Part shown: one piece after another, positions 38,301-44,400 of the stretch | Layout: every line of letters begins with the position of its first letter | Position numbering within the stretch: the stretch's first letter is position 1 | Assembly: GCA_025642075.2 (NCBI GenBank) | Contig: JAODUO010000535.1 | Coordinates: 187,501-251,500 of the forward strand | Reading direction: 5' to 3' | DNA: 64,000 nucleotides | Origin: Ridgeia piscesae | Taxonomy: Eukaryota; Annelida; Polychaeta; Sabellida; Siboglinidae | Notes under the pieces: generated by a model | Seen by the model: the letters and a program-made list of their open reading frames with translations, nothing else | Database searches by the model: none | Told to the model about the DNA's origin: nothing | Position numbers and translations under genes: made by a program

Positions 38301-40161
38301 AGAGGCAAACTTGTTTATAATAATAATAATATTTTATTTTAATTTAACACTGAAACCAAAACATTCACTATATAAGCACAATCAATATAAACAAGTCTCA
38401 TATAATTTTTATAAATGTATTATGGGATGGGCGTTTTAACCCTTAGATCCTTCTCTGTGGGTGCGACAATTTGGAACCAACTACCTATTATGATTAGATC
38501 TTCTGAAACTGTAGACACCGTTTGTAAAAAACTGAAAACATATTTGTTTGAAATTGATTTTCCACCATACATTGTCGGCAGTTCCACATATCCAATGACA
38601 ACTGCCTGTATCTGTATATGATTAGCCAAATGATTTTGTTTGATGCGCCTCCGAGCTTGTATTTTTTAAGGATATAGGCGCTATAGAAGTTTTACAATTA
38701 TTATTCCTCCAAAAGACCTGTTTCTGACATAAAGCTGTATAGTGTCTGTGGTGTTTGTTTTAGACGAGTCGTGTTGTGAAATGTCGAGCCTGTGACACTA
38801 GACTGTTCACTGCCGTACAAGGTAAGTGTCAATGTGTCAATGACAGTTCATGTGTGTGTTGTTTGGTGAACCTTGCATAAATTATGATGTTTTTGATCAA
38901 AAATTCAGTGAAAATAAAATGTATTTAAATGTCATAAAAAATTGTAAATCCCAGAGCGTCTGTTAAAGGGATAAACTCTACTCTCCACCTTAGTAACACA
39001 TGGTTGATGCTCTTTCAAATGATAACACTGCCAACATATTTAAATACCACACAGGAGTAGGCCTACGTGATGCCCGGTGTGGACTTGTTGCCCTGGCATG
39101 ACATCAATCATGGTTTTGACATAACCTAGTGCAGTTTCCCCCGACTGACGTCACGATTCTGCCCCTCACTACATTTCTTCAAAACAGGCGGCTCCTGTTT
39201 AATGTCAATTTTTAAAATATTTCCTCAAATTTGTGGTTTTGTGGTTGTTGTATTGCATAATACATATGTACATGCATTTGTTTTACATTTATTATAATTG
39301 TTTTCGCCAATATATGGCCTTCAAGGTAACTGAATGTTGACATGTCCTCTTCTAGTTCTATTCTGTTGACAGTCTGGTCGTCACCAACTGTGACACTGGT
39401 GTTTTGGTTGTAGATGGAGATATACAGCAAGTGTTGTTACCTTCGTTCCTGTTAGAGGTCGCCACTGATGTGCCTCCTGGTGCCAAGGCTTTAGTTCTTC
39501 CTGACACCACCAGGGCATTGCAGAACATGTCCGTACTATCGTCAGAATGCGGTAAGTCAAAATAGTAACAATGTTTTTAATCACATTTTAAATTCTTCCA
39601 TTTTTAATCACATTTTAAATTCTTCTTTTTTATTATAGTGTGAAAAGCTGACAAATTGCCTCATTGCGTGTGGACCAAAAATAAAAACCTGTGGGACATT
39701 ACTCGGAAACAAACGAATGAACATATTTTCACACAAAAAAATGCAGTAACATGACATTACTGGATGGAAAAATTCCATACAATTGTATAATCATCAAAGT
39801 TCAGAGAAGTAAATATTTCACGACATATATTTATTGGTTGTATATCTTTGTAGTTGCTTGTGTACTTGACTCTTGTAGGCAACAGTTCTGAAGTATCGAA
39901 TGTTACGATATTTCGTTTGGTGTGTTGGCAACAGGTGGCGCCACTCTCAACAGTCACTGGAGCGTGGAGGAAGGCTGTTGCGTTCAGTATCTCTACTGTG
40001 AGACGTGTCATCGCGGCGGTGATCAGTGCCATCTAGTGGGAGCGCAAGTTAGAGCCGTCACAGCGAAAACAAACGCTTGCACCAAGATTGGGCAGGTTTG
40101 TGTTACGACCGACTCATGTGACATGTCATGTGACCTGTCGGCTTTTTGTCCCATTTTTTGA
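2352..40161 (+). CDS. BRIP1: BRIP1/FANCJ Fe-S DNA helicase, 5'-partial, 23 exons in window
   Basis: FANCJ-family 5'-3' superfamily 2 helicase; the family unwinds forked and G-quadruplex DNA in the nucleus and acts in interstrand crosslink repair. About 1190 residues are encoded here. In order: motif Ia (FGTRTHKQ, exon 1), the four Fe-S cysteines (REHTC, NEEC, NYGC, KACPY; exons 2-4), DEAH box ([10 protein letters not shown], exon 5), SSGTLSP (exon 12), ILCFFPSY (exon 13), [11 protein letters not shown] (exon 15), GRCIRHRNDWG (exons 17-18), a long Ser/Thr-rich tail (exon 20) and a Cys-rich end (exons 21-23). The Walker A exons must lie upstream of base 1; I found none in 1-2351. Junction phases are consistent except at the 5' side of exon 14. 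The order of conserved blocks matches human FANCJ rather than RTEL1 or XPD, notably the DEAH-following and GRCIRHRNDWG segments. Stop at 40159-40161. Introns are packed with minisatellites. Confidence 0.95.
2566..2908. repeat. (TA)n microsatellite cluster
   Basis: Three TA tracts (about 2569-2612, 2728-2798, 2813-2908) separated by palindromic ATACATATAGTGTGTATAT linkers. The group lies 125 bases after BRIP1 exon 1. Confidence 0.95.
3540..4620. repeat. 26-bp minisatellite
   Basis: Unit approximately AGGTGACACTGGTGACTTAT plus GACTTT, about 35-40 diverged copies. A higher-order block of about 140 bases (4062-4203) is repeated at 4256-4390. Confidence 0.92.
5705..7188. repeat. 32-bp minisatellite ending at BRIP1 exon 2 acceptor
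   Basis: Unit GATGTGTTGATGTGATCACT followed by GTGTTATTGTAG, clean from about 6290, with older variant copies from 5705. The last TTATTGTAG is the real exon 2 acceptor. Confidence 0.95.
7189..7282 (+). CDS. BRIP1: BRIP1 exon 2 (first two Fe-S cysteines)
   Basis: Encodes [11 protein letters not shown], then [16 protein letters not shown]. The two cysteines correspond to the first pair of Fe-S ligands. The acceptor TTATTGTAG and first exon bases GATGTGT are the same as those repeated throughout the array just upstream. Donor GAC/GTTAGT, phase 0. Confidence 0.93.
8186..8314 (+). CDS. BRIP1: BRIP1 exon 3 (third Fe-S cysteine)
   Basis: Forty-three codons, phase 0 at both ends; acceptor TTACCAG, donor AAG/GTGACT. 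Begins [10 protein letters not shown] with the third Fe-S cysteine and ends [16 protein letters not shown], matching the human stretch before KACPYY. Confidence 0.9.
8781..9300 (-). mobile_element. Decayed LINE 3' end
   Basis: On the minus strand 9180-9240 encodes [20 protein letters not shown], the conserved C-terminal end of CR1/L2/Jockey-type reverse transcriptase ORFs, and the element ends GGCGCTATACAAAATAAATG followed by an (ATT)n tail at 8790. Confidence 0.65.
10284..10530. repeat. CACA-rich compound microsatellite
   Basis: Runs of CACACA, with CACACGAACACATCCA and 12-bp CATCCACAAGCA units; lies 100 bases before BRIP1 exon 4. Confidence 0.95.
10627..10722 (+). CDS. BRIP1: BRIP1 exon 4 (fourth Fe-S cysteine)
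   Basis: Encodes [18 protein letters not shown] and [14 protein letters not shown]; the first cysteine is the fourth Fe-S ligand. Acceptor TGTTGTAG, donor AGT/GTAGGT, phase 0 at both ends. Confidence 0.95.
11307..11442 (+). CDS. BRIP1: BRIP1 exon 5 (DEAH box)
   Basis: Encodes [20 protein letters not shown], then [20 protein letters not shown]. Contains the Walker B DEAH motif and the typical NIEDCAR continuation. Acceptor TGTGTAG, donor CTGG/GTGGGT, exit phase 1. A 37-bp tandem array begins about 25 bases into the following intron. Confidence 0.96.
11468..12830. repeat. 37-bp minisatellite, about 36 copies
   Basis: Unit CCCAGGCCCAATCTACACAC plus GTTCTACTTAACTCCTG. Copies differ mainly at ACACACG/ACACATG and CTCCTG/CTCATG. 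It starts about 25 bases after the exon 5 donor. Each unit contains CTGCCCAG, an acceptor-like string. Confidence 0.96.
13099..13145 (+). CDS. BRIP1: BRIP1 exon 6 (short)
   Basis: Forty-seven bases encoding [16 protein letters not shown], corresponding to the weakly conserved human segment around DHEPLRAVCC. Acceptor TGTTGTAG, donor GTG/GTATGT. Incoming phase 1 and outgoing phase 0 agree with both neighbours. Confidence 0.8.
13196..13528. repeat. 10-bp GC-rich minisatellite
   Basis: Unit GCGTCTGGCC with variants ACGTCTGGCC and GCGTCAGGCC, about 33 copies, beginning 50 bases after the exon 6 donor. Its CpG density stands out from the AT-rich intron. Confidence 0.95.
13854..14003 (+). CDS. BRIP1: BRIP1 exon 7
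   Basis: Fifty codons, phase 0 to 0, ending [13 protein letters not shown]. The stretch [15 protein letters not shown] matches human DYESACKIWSGNEML. Acceptor CACTGCAG, donor AAG/GTGTGT. Confidence 0.93.
14685..14842 (+). CDS. BRIP1: BRIP1 exon 8
   Basis: Encodes a Glu-rich linker followed by [20 protein letters not shown] and DLKYMHDY, similar to the human LKGLFMVLDYLFR region. Donor TTACAG/GTAGGT, exit phase 2. A 32-bp array that repeats this donor starts at the junction. Confidence 0.93.
14843..15115. repeat. 32-bp minisatellite starting at BRIP1 exon 8 donor
   Basis: Unit GTAGGTAGTGTCACTGTGTC plus ACGTGATCACAG, about 8 good copies, with decayed copies to about 15320. Each copy restates ACAG/GTAGGT, the true donor. 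Confidence 0.93.
15520..15870. mobile_element. Possible TIR element with TTTCCCCTG ends
   Basis: Left CAGTGTTTCCCCTGC and right CCAGGGGAAATACTCCTG are imperfect inverted repeats around a segment with GGGGGCATGCCCCC, a feature often seen in hAT-like repeats. No target duplication could be matched. Confidence 0.4.
15945..15993 (+). CDS. BRIP1: BRIP1 exon 9 (short)
   Basis: Forty-nine bases encoding [16 protein letters not shown], counterpart of human YKIAIQQTYSW. Acceptor TTTGTAG, donor GCT/GTAAGT; the first G completes the split Arg codon. Confidence 0.88.
16050..16600 (+). mobile_element. Decayed LINE 3' end
   Basis: Contains a broken frame with [15 protein letters not shown] and [17 protein letters not shown], typical of the last part of non-LTR retrotransposon ORF2, and a 3' end running into ATTATTATT. 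A short duplicated CAGTGACGCTC lies within it. Confidence 0.6.
16960..18260. mobile_element. Pogo/Tigger-like MITE in BRIP1 intron 9
   Basis: Ends CAGTGGAACCCCTC and GAGGGGTTCCACTG form a perfect 14-bp inverted repeat flanked by TA, the signature of pogo-type Tc1/mariner elements. The right end has an extra hairpin of its own (GACCGCCCC/GGGGCGGTC). Inside, a segment shared with the GGATGGGAC family occurs twice in opposite orientation (about 17265-17460 and 17690-17860). No transposase frame. Confidence 0.85.
18575..18608 (+). CDS. BRIP1: BRIP1 exon 10 (microexon)
   Basis: Thirty-four bases encoding [11 protein letters not shown]. Acceptor CTTCCAG, donor AAAG/GTATGT, exit phase 1. It fits the poorly conserved basic stretch before the FWCLNPAV block, and is supported by phase with both neighbours. 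Confidence 0.75.
19143..19390 (+). mobile_element. GGATGGGAC hAT-like MITE, copy 2, internally deleted
   Basis: Ends AAGGATGGGACGAAT and ATTCATCCCATCCTT are inverted. At 248 bases it lacks most of the interior seen in copies 1 and 3. It lies 95 bases before BRIP1 exon 11. Confidence 0.75.
19486..19544 (+). CDS. BRIP1: BRIP1 exon 11 (FWCLNPAV block)
   Basis: Encodes [20 protein letters not shown]; human has the same FWCLNPAV. Acceptor CTCCAG, donor GTG/GTGAGT, exit phase 0. Reading on past the donor stays open for over 4 kb through the 36-bp array. Confidence 0.95.
19612..23625. repeat. 36-bp minisatellite, about 111 copies
   Basis: Unit GGAACTAGTGTCCACCACTG plus GTCAACAGGGGAAACA, very uniform over 4 kb. 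Sub-variants are GTTCAGCAC versus GTCCACCAC or GTCCAGCAC, AACACGGG versus AACAGGGG, AAAAGGGG and CAGAAACTAG. Because 36 is a multiple of three and two forward frames lack stops, ORFs of 1431 and 1337 codons arise. It starts about 65 bases after the exon 11 donor. Confidence 0.98.
24285..25028. repeat. 13-bp minisatellite, about 57 copies
   Basis: Unit AAATAAACATGTG, with AAAAAAACATGTG and AAACAAACATGTG variants and a few indels. Ends ten bases before the exon 12 acceptor. The minus strand is open in several frames (up to 331 codons) as an artefact. Confidence 0.97.
25039..25179 (+). CDS. BRIP1: BRIP1 exon 12 (SGTLSP motif)
   Basis: Forty-seven codons, phase 0 to 0, with [18 protein letters not shown] followed by [15 protein letters not shown]. 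This is the conserved TSGTLSPM helicase segment. Acceptor TTTCCAG lies about ten bases after a 13-bp tandem array; donor CAG/GTCAGG. Confidence 0.96.
25185..25360. repeat. Imperfect GGGCCAC repeat after exon 12
   Basis: Diverged units of about 21-25 bases based on GGGCCACTAATGTAGGGCCACA start directly behind the exon 12 donor. Confidence 0.8.
25955..26146 (+). CDS. BRIP1: BRIP1 exon 13 (motif IV region)
   Basis: Sixty-four codons, phase 0 to 0: starts [15 protein letters not shown], includes [14 protein letters not shown] and [15 protein letters not shown]. Matches human VWVGTIGSGPKG through ILCFLPSYKLLEKL. Acceptor CCCCAG, donor AAG/GTGAGG, followed at once by a 21-bp array. Confidence 0.96.
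26147..26700. repeat. 21-bp minisatellite starting at BRIP1 exon 13 donor
   Basis: Unit GAGGTAGATCTTTACACAGG plus G, about 26 copies with ACATAGG/ACACAGG variation and single-base deletions. The first unit, GTGAGGAGATCTTTACACAG, contains the donor. Confidence 0.95.
27112..27345 (-). mobile_element. 5'-truncated SINE, inverted to its neighbour
   Basis: Reverse complement of the 3' two thirds of the SINE at 27381: GTTCTCAAATAGCGCAGTATCC at the left mirrors GGATACTGCGCTATATAAGAAC, and CACTAAGTTG to GAGCAATGTAGAG mirrors the middle. It lacks the tRNA-like head. Confidence 0.8.
27381..27710 (+). mobile_element. tRNA-derived SINE in BRIP1 intron 13
   Basis: The 5' 70 bases are tRNA-like: A-box region TGGCTCAGGGGTAGAGC, B-box GGTTCGAATCC, and ends AGCGCA/TGTGCT that can pair. 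The body follows, then a LINE-type tail, TACTGCGCTATATAAGAAC, ending in a T-run. The anticodon arm does not fold properly, so it is not a working tRNA gene. Confidence 0.85.
27815..27912. repeat. 17-bp tandem repeat
   Basis: Unit GGTCACTAGAGACGGGT, about six copies, running into the G-rich block before exon 14. Confidence 0.9.
27913..28075. other. G/C-homopolymer block, probably mis-assembled
   Basis: Runs of four to seven G, then C, in quick succession, unlike anything else in the window, and overlapping where the 5' part of exon 14 is expected. See exon 14. Confidence 0.6.
28026..28138 (+). CDS. BRIP1: BRIP1 exon 14, 5' part unreliable
   Basis: The 3' part is clear: [17 protein letters not shown], then ETDNA, with donor GCAG/GTTAGT and exit phase 1 matching exon 15. 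Upstream, the sequence becomes long G and C runs. A degraded alignment (KNLTGKPN versus the human HNLELVKT stretch) can be seen, a few residues short, and no clean phase-0 acceptor exists. The left boundary given is only the expected one. Confidence 0.6.
28534..28631 (+). CDS. BRIP1: BRIP1 exon 15 (motif V)
   Basis: Encodes [16 protein letters not shown] and [10 protein letters not shown], nearly identical to human. Acceptor TTTCAG, donor ACA/GTAAGT, exit phase 0. Confidence 0.97.
28745..30195. repeat. Diverged dispersed module with ATGGCG palindromes
   Basis: The intron 15 stretch holds several diverged copies of a roughly 150-bp module, each with a palindrome such as GCCATCTTTAAAAATGGCGG (about 28747, 29290, 29440, 29588; a weaker one at 30172). 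Between them TCTAAAAACCCTACATTTTG and AATTTAAATAATC recur. No gene seen. Confidence 0.6.
30393..30428 (+). CDS. BRIP1: BRIP1 exon 16 (microexon)
   Basis: Twelve codons, [12 protein letters not shown], matching human IGIPFPNVKDLQ. Acceptor TTTTCAG, donor CAG/GTGGGT, phase 0 on both sides. The following intron is almost wholly a 21-bp tandem array. Confidence 0.95.
30465..32998. repeat. 21-bp minisatellite filling BRIP1 intron 16, about 120 copies
   Basis: Unit GTGTGTTGTACTGACACTGA plus A, with an alternating partner having GTGCTGACAATGAA, so much of it is a 42-bp dimer. Diverged copies at the left (30465-31480), cleaner to the right. The period is a multiple of three, which explains ORFs of up to 449 codons on both strands. 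Confidence 0.97.
33001..33128 (+). CDS. BRIP1: BRIP1 exon 17 (motif VI)
   Basis: Encodes [18 protein letters not shown], then [10 protein letters not shown]. Motif VI of the family. The acceptor GTGTTTTAG is a modified last unit of the adjoining 21-bp array. Donor CACAG/GTAGGG, exit phase 2. Confidence 0.97.
33928..33995 (+). CDS. BRIP1: BRIP1 exon 18
   Basis: Encodes [20 protein letters not shown], then VK. It continues motif VI as in human [13 protein letters not shown]. Acceptor TTACAG, donor AAAG/GTACTG, exit phase 1. Confidence 0.97.
34087..34341. mobile_element. Fold-back element in BRIP1 intron 18
   Basis: Two arms of about 100 bases are near reverse complements (left TCAAGAAAC, GACCGTTTCTCA, GACTGAATTTCC; right GGAAATTCAGTC, GAGAAACGGTC, GTTTCTTGA). 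The loop holds a second palindrome, TGTCACATGA and TCATGTGACA. RNA from it would form a long hairpin. Confidence 0.8.
35454..35574 (+). CDS. BRIP1: BRIP1 exon 19 (end of helicase core)
   Basis: Encodes [16 protein letters not shown] and [14 protein letters not shown], matching human GLSKWVRQQIQHH and ESLAEFSKKH. Acceptor CTGCAG, donor CCAG/GTGGGT, exit phase 2. Confidence 0.95.
36132..37344 (+). CDS. BRIP1: BRIP1 exon 20 (long Ser/Thr-rich tail)
   Basis: About 404 codons of low-complexity tail after acceptor TCTTGCAG, joined in frame to exon 19. It holds [10 protein letters not shown] (36616-36645), similar to the human TPELYDPED site bound by TopBP1, and a basic NLS-like segment [17 protein letters not shown] near its end. 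I see no S-x-x-F motif of the kind that binds BRCA1. Donor GAG/GTAATA in phase 0 leads to exon 21. If that donor is skipped, the frame stops at 37374, giving a form without the Cys-rich end. Confidence 0.9.
37705..37830 (-). mobile_element. LINE 3' tail fragment
   Basis: On the minus strand it ends GGCAATAAAGCTTTATTATT, with a polyadenylation-like signal and (ATT)n tail usual for invertebrate non-LTR elements. Its 5' boundary is unclear in the AT-rich sequence that follows to about 38330. Confidence 0.45.
38330..38700 (+). mobile_element. Decayed LINE 3' end in BRIP1 intron 20
   Basis: The frame at 38430-38580 reads [20 protein letters not shown], then [13 protein letters not shown], the C-terminal end of a CR1/L2-like ORF2. 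It ends ATAGGCGCTATAGAAGTTT and ATTATT. Confidence 0.65.
38764..38821 (+). CDS. BRIP1: BRIP1 exon 21 (CxxC, Cys-rich tail)
   Basis: Encodes [19 protein letters not shown]: a CxxC knuckle followed by LF. Acceptor GTTTTAG, donor CAAG/GTAAGT, phase 0 in and 1 out, agreeing with exons 20 and 22. Confidence 0.75.
39414..39551 (+). CDS. BRIP1: BRIP1 exon 22 (Cys-rich tail)
   Basis: Forty-six codons joining the CxxC exon to the terminal exon, e.g. [18 protein letters not shown], then [14 protein letters not shown] and SSEC. Acceptor GGTTGTAG, donor TGCG/GTAAGT; phases 1 and 1 fit. Confidence 0.75.
39935..40161 (+). CDS. BRIP1: BRIP1 terminal exon 23 (second Cys cluster)
   Basis: Encodes [19 protein letters not shown], then [11 protein letters not shown], and ends [10 protein letters not shown] before TGA. 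Acceptor GGCAACAG has a modest pyrimidine tract. With exon 21 it gives paired CxxC motifs, suggesting one zinc-binding fold. A GTTTGT at 40096 could act as an alternative donor. Confidence 0.75.
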
Positions 40162-40677
40162 TTTCACAGATCTTGATCATAATACTTTAGAATTATACGT
40201 CGTTTATTGTAATACCTCCAGTAGTTTTTACTCCTGGGCCGAGGGTCCTACAGACTCATGACATCTCTCTATGGCTGCTGTCCTTTGGCTGCCGTCTGTC
40301 GTTAGATGCCATATTTCAGAAACCATTCAGGATCTAGATTTCAAATTTTGCATAGATGTAACTTAACATTAACTATGCACACGATGTCTGCATTTGATTG
40401 AATTGTTCTAAAGGACCCTTAGGGCCCCAAAACTGGCATGTTTGATAGACTACCTATTTTACAAAAACTTCAAGTTTTTATTTAATTTTGTGTACGTGTA
40501 TGTTAGGAAAGTATCACTGTACACAAGAAATTTATATTTGATTGAGTCATTCTAAGGGCATCTGATCTCAAGGTCTCCCCAAAAGGTAAATGTTCCTGTA
40601 AATGTTTATTTGGACCAGCTGGCTAATCGCTAGAGAGTACAGTGCTGTGTTATTCACCCACCAAACCCACCCCACAT

Positions 40678-41167
40678 GGGGCCTGTTTCATGGAGCGTCC
40701 TTGCGATGTCGTAGTGGGCGATAACTCATCGAGAGCCTAAAACGTAAAATTATGCTAGTTGCGTTTCCTGAGTCTGCTCCATAGTTGCACTTAGGTTGCG
40801 CAACTTTATGCTAGTTGAAATATTTACGTGATGCTCCCCATGTTCGTTGATGGTCCCGACACACCCACTCTCAACATATTATTTTTAAAGTTTACACTGT
40901 ATATCCTTTACATTCACCATAGTTTGGCATTTACTATACGAATGGCAAAGGTGGCAGCCAAAGAAAAAAAGGGTGTCTACAGACACTACAAATATAGGGA
41001 TTCCCCACCGCGACCTAATTAGGTCAATTCTACGTCGGTTTTGTCACACGAATGCTAAACTGGTCTCATGAAACCGGCCAAAAGCTACATCGACTAGTCG
41101 CTGTTAGCTGCGACCAGTAGACTGCATAATTGCAAGTAAATTTACGCAGCTGTATGAAACCGGCCCC
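40678..41167 (+). mobile_element. GTTTCAT-ended MITE, copy 1
   Basis: Inverted ends GGGGCCTGTTTCAT and ATGAAACCGGCCCC. Shares with the copy near 49.4 kb a body containing GTTGCACTTAGG, ATTTACGTGATGCTCCCC and GACTAGTCGCTGTTAGCTGC. Confidence 0.75.
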
Positions 41168-41497
41168 AGGAGTGTAAGTTCCCTGCAAACTATTGTTGCA
41201 TGAAACCAGTGACTGATCTATAATTGGCCACTGGAAGATGTTTGTGTAAACAACCTAATTGATCTATGTTAACGTGGACAGTTCCCTGCAGCTTGTAACA
41301 TATATCTTCAAAACTATTCATTTTCTATAAATGCAGGTTGTGTTTGTTTTTATTTTCATTTAAATAATATTTAAAATGGTGCATGTTGACTGAAGATATA
41401 TTGTCATTTTTAGGAGACAAAAAATTATATTCTGGACAATGGTACATAATGGCCCATTTTTGCGTGTTATAATTATGTGTAACTTTTACAATGTTTA

Positions 41498-41503
41498 AAT
41501 AAA
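41498..41503 (+). terminator. Candidate BRIP1 poly(A) signal
   Basis: First AATAAA after the BRIP1 stop, 1.3 kb downstream and beyond a MITE copy. The distance makes this only a candidate; a variant hexamer nearer the stop could be used. Confidence 0.2.
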
Positions 41504-44039
41504 ATGTAACAAAACATTAACATATTTAAAAATAAATAAAAATAGACCACTTAATTTATAGATGAAGTGTAAGATGTAAGAAGAACTGTTCTAAAGTGAA
41601 ATAGTGGCATGACGCAGTAAGACAAATTTACTGAGTAGATAAGATATTTGAAGGTCATAGGAAACAAACAATAAATTATAAGTTGGTTCTGTTTTAGGTG
41701 TGGCTGGTGGAGAACTGGGTCCAGTGGTCGTGAATTTGACATGTGGAGACAACTGATTGGCTGGCGTAGGAAGACGGCACCATAACATGTGTGACAAGGC
41801 AGTAAAAAGTCCGTTTACACAAGTGATATACAGCTGTATATTTACATTGACCTAGATCTTAACTGTTACAAATATTCTTGTGTAATTGCCGTGACCCCAA
41901 CATGATTCAAAGGTCACCAAATGAACAGCCAATAAAATGCCTCGTTCGGGTCAGTTAGTCCCAAGACCTGTCAGGACATAGGCGAGACACAAGGGATGCA
42001 GATTACAGACACAGAGAATGTTATCAAACTGCTAGTCACTGTAGTATTTGGACGTCAAAGTCTGTCCACTCCCATATTTTGTCTATTTATCATAGGATAG
42101 CCATGAAATGTGTGCTTTAATATTTTGATGGTGGAAATTTTCATTGAGTTAGAAGACTAATAGATTGATTTTTATCTACAGCTATGGAATTGAAAAACAG
42201 TGAATTTTGTAAGTTTCAATTCTGTGGTTGTGATAAATATATGGTTTAAGTATTTGTTGTTGTTGATCAGATTATGTGAATTTTATCTGAATGTTGCGAT
42301 TTACCTAAATGACCATAAAAAGCTGTGATCTGTTGATAAATATGATAGTTTTCAATTCAATTTTATTTCAATACCACACACCTTTACAGAGTAAACTCAG
42401 GGGTGCTTACATGTAAAAGTAAAACTAGGTTAAGAAACAAAATAGTTACATTGTGTAACTAGTTAATTTTGAGAAAAGCCTACTTTTGTATTCCTTAATC
42501 TAGTCAAGATGGAAATGTGTACATAATATTTGAATAACTATAATTATATATATGAATCTGAAACCAAACAAAATGGTAACGCAGACTGCTGGAGTGTTTT
42601 TTCTCAAAACATGTCCATAACCTTTTGTCAAAATGTGATATAACTACGGTAGTAACTAGTACTAACTACACAGTGAGCAATGTCGCTGTGTTTAACAAGA
42701 AGGTAATACGAGTTGATTGTGTGAAAAAGGACATACTGTGTGGCATTTATTGTGTTTAGAAAATGAACACTTGTGCATGTTGTTTTACAGATGATAAAAT
42801 GTTGGTCTAAATCACTGTATTAGCTTGAAATGTGGTCCACATTCAATTTTTTTTTTAATTAAGTTTATCGCAATTTGACCCAAATTCATTGCTTGTTCCT
42901 TGTTTCATTACCGACTCCAAATTGTGTCAAATGTTAAGTCATCTCGCATAAATTATTTGAAACCTGGACCCAGAGTGAAAGCAGGTTGTAAGAACATTCA
43001 GGGCCCAATTGTTAAAACGTCTGTATCTGTTGTCACTTAGAATGATCACATCAAGCCAGGGATTGTAATATATTAGCAGGAAGTTCACTGAAGAAATATT
43101 TTGAAACGTTCCGTCTTTATTGTGGAGTGGAACCCTGGTGTGCATGTCAGACACCAACTCCGGGCACTTGCAGTTAGTGTCACCTGCCTCTGGTAATGCT
43201 GATGGGTACTATTGAAATGTTTTGTTGCTGGAACAATATTTGGAATGCTGTTTTTGACTTGTTAAATGCAATCTGGCAGGCTATGTATATTCTGCTTGTG
43301 TTAAGATCATTATAAATTATTAGTAAATATTAACAAGATATTGTAATGTTCCTCACAATGTACAACAATGTGTACTCATCCCTGATATCTGTTTTATTCG
43401 CTCTCATTGTTCTTACCATTCTGTCACCAGTCTGTTAAGCCGTCGTTCTTGACCCCGATCTATGACATTTGGTGACCTGAAGTATGGTGTCGGTCGGGCA
43501 AGGTGTGCTTTCATATCAAAGCACGTTACTTCAGTTTCCTTACAATGTGCAACAATTTGTATAATGTATGTAGGTAAATATGGCTGTATATTGTAAATAA
43601 TACAGTTATTGACTTCACCGGAGTTATCCAGCTTCTGTTGTCACTTGTCATCAAGTAGACAAACATTCCAGCTATTTTCATTGTCTATATTCATGTGTAT
43701 GTTTTCAGTACACCAATCATGTAACATATCTTTTGAAACATATGACATTTTGTTGAAACGTATGACATTTTGACCCATCATCTAGAGGTATTGGTCACGT
43801 ATTGGTGTCACGTGTATTGGCTCAGGTTTCGGTGGGATTTTCCACCGATCTGAGCTATTTTAAGACCTCGTCCATGTTGTCGAAGAACGGTATGGAATCT
43901 GTTGTTTATGACTCCGAGCAGGGTTGGCACGTTTTTCCCGTCCTAGTAAATACTGGCCGGTGACAGAAGGTCAGAAAGTGCATGTCTACCTGGGTCTACT
44001 TATTCTGAGATACATGACTTCCCAGCAGAGGGACCTAGC

Positions 44040-44400
44040 AGATTAATAATAATATTTAATAATAGTTATTATTATAAAGCGCAATATCCAAATACAACTG
44101 TAACATTAACTTTCAGATAAAACAAATGTAGAAACATTACATTATTCATATTAAAACTGTTAATTAAATATTATATACAATTAACGACAATGAGTAAAAT
44201 AAATAAATAAAACTAATTAAATCTCTATTTACATGCAAAAACACATACTAGGCGATGGCATATATAAAGGTCGGTACATATGTGTGAAAATATGATAAGG
44301 TGAGATATTTGAAACAAAGATTCTAAAATGTCATTGACTATTTTAAATGTCAGCAGTAATATGCTTTGAAAAGTGCGTTTTACAAGTTCAAATATTAAGC
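44040..44400 (-). mobile_element. LINE 3' tail fragment
   Basis: Minus-strand end GATATTGCGCTTTATAATAA with an (ATT)n tail at 44045-44075, like the other GCGCTATA-tailed fragments here. No coding part remains. Confidence 0.45.
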
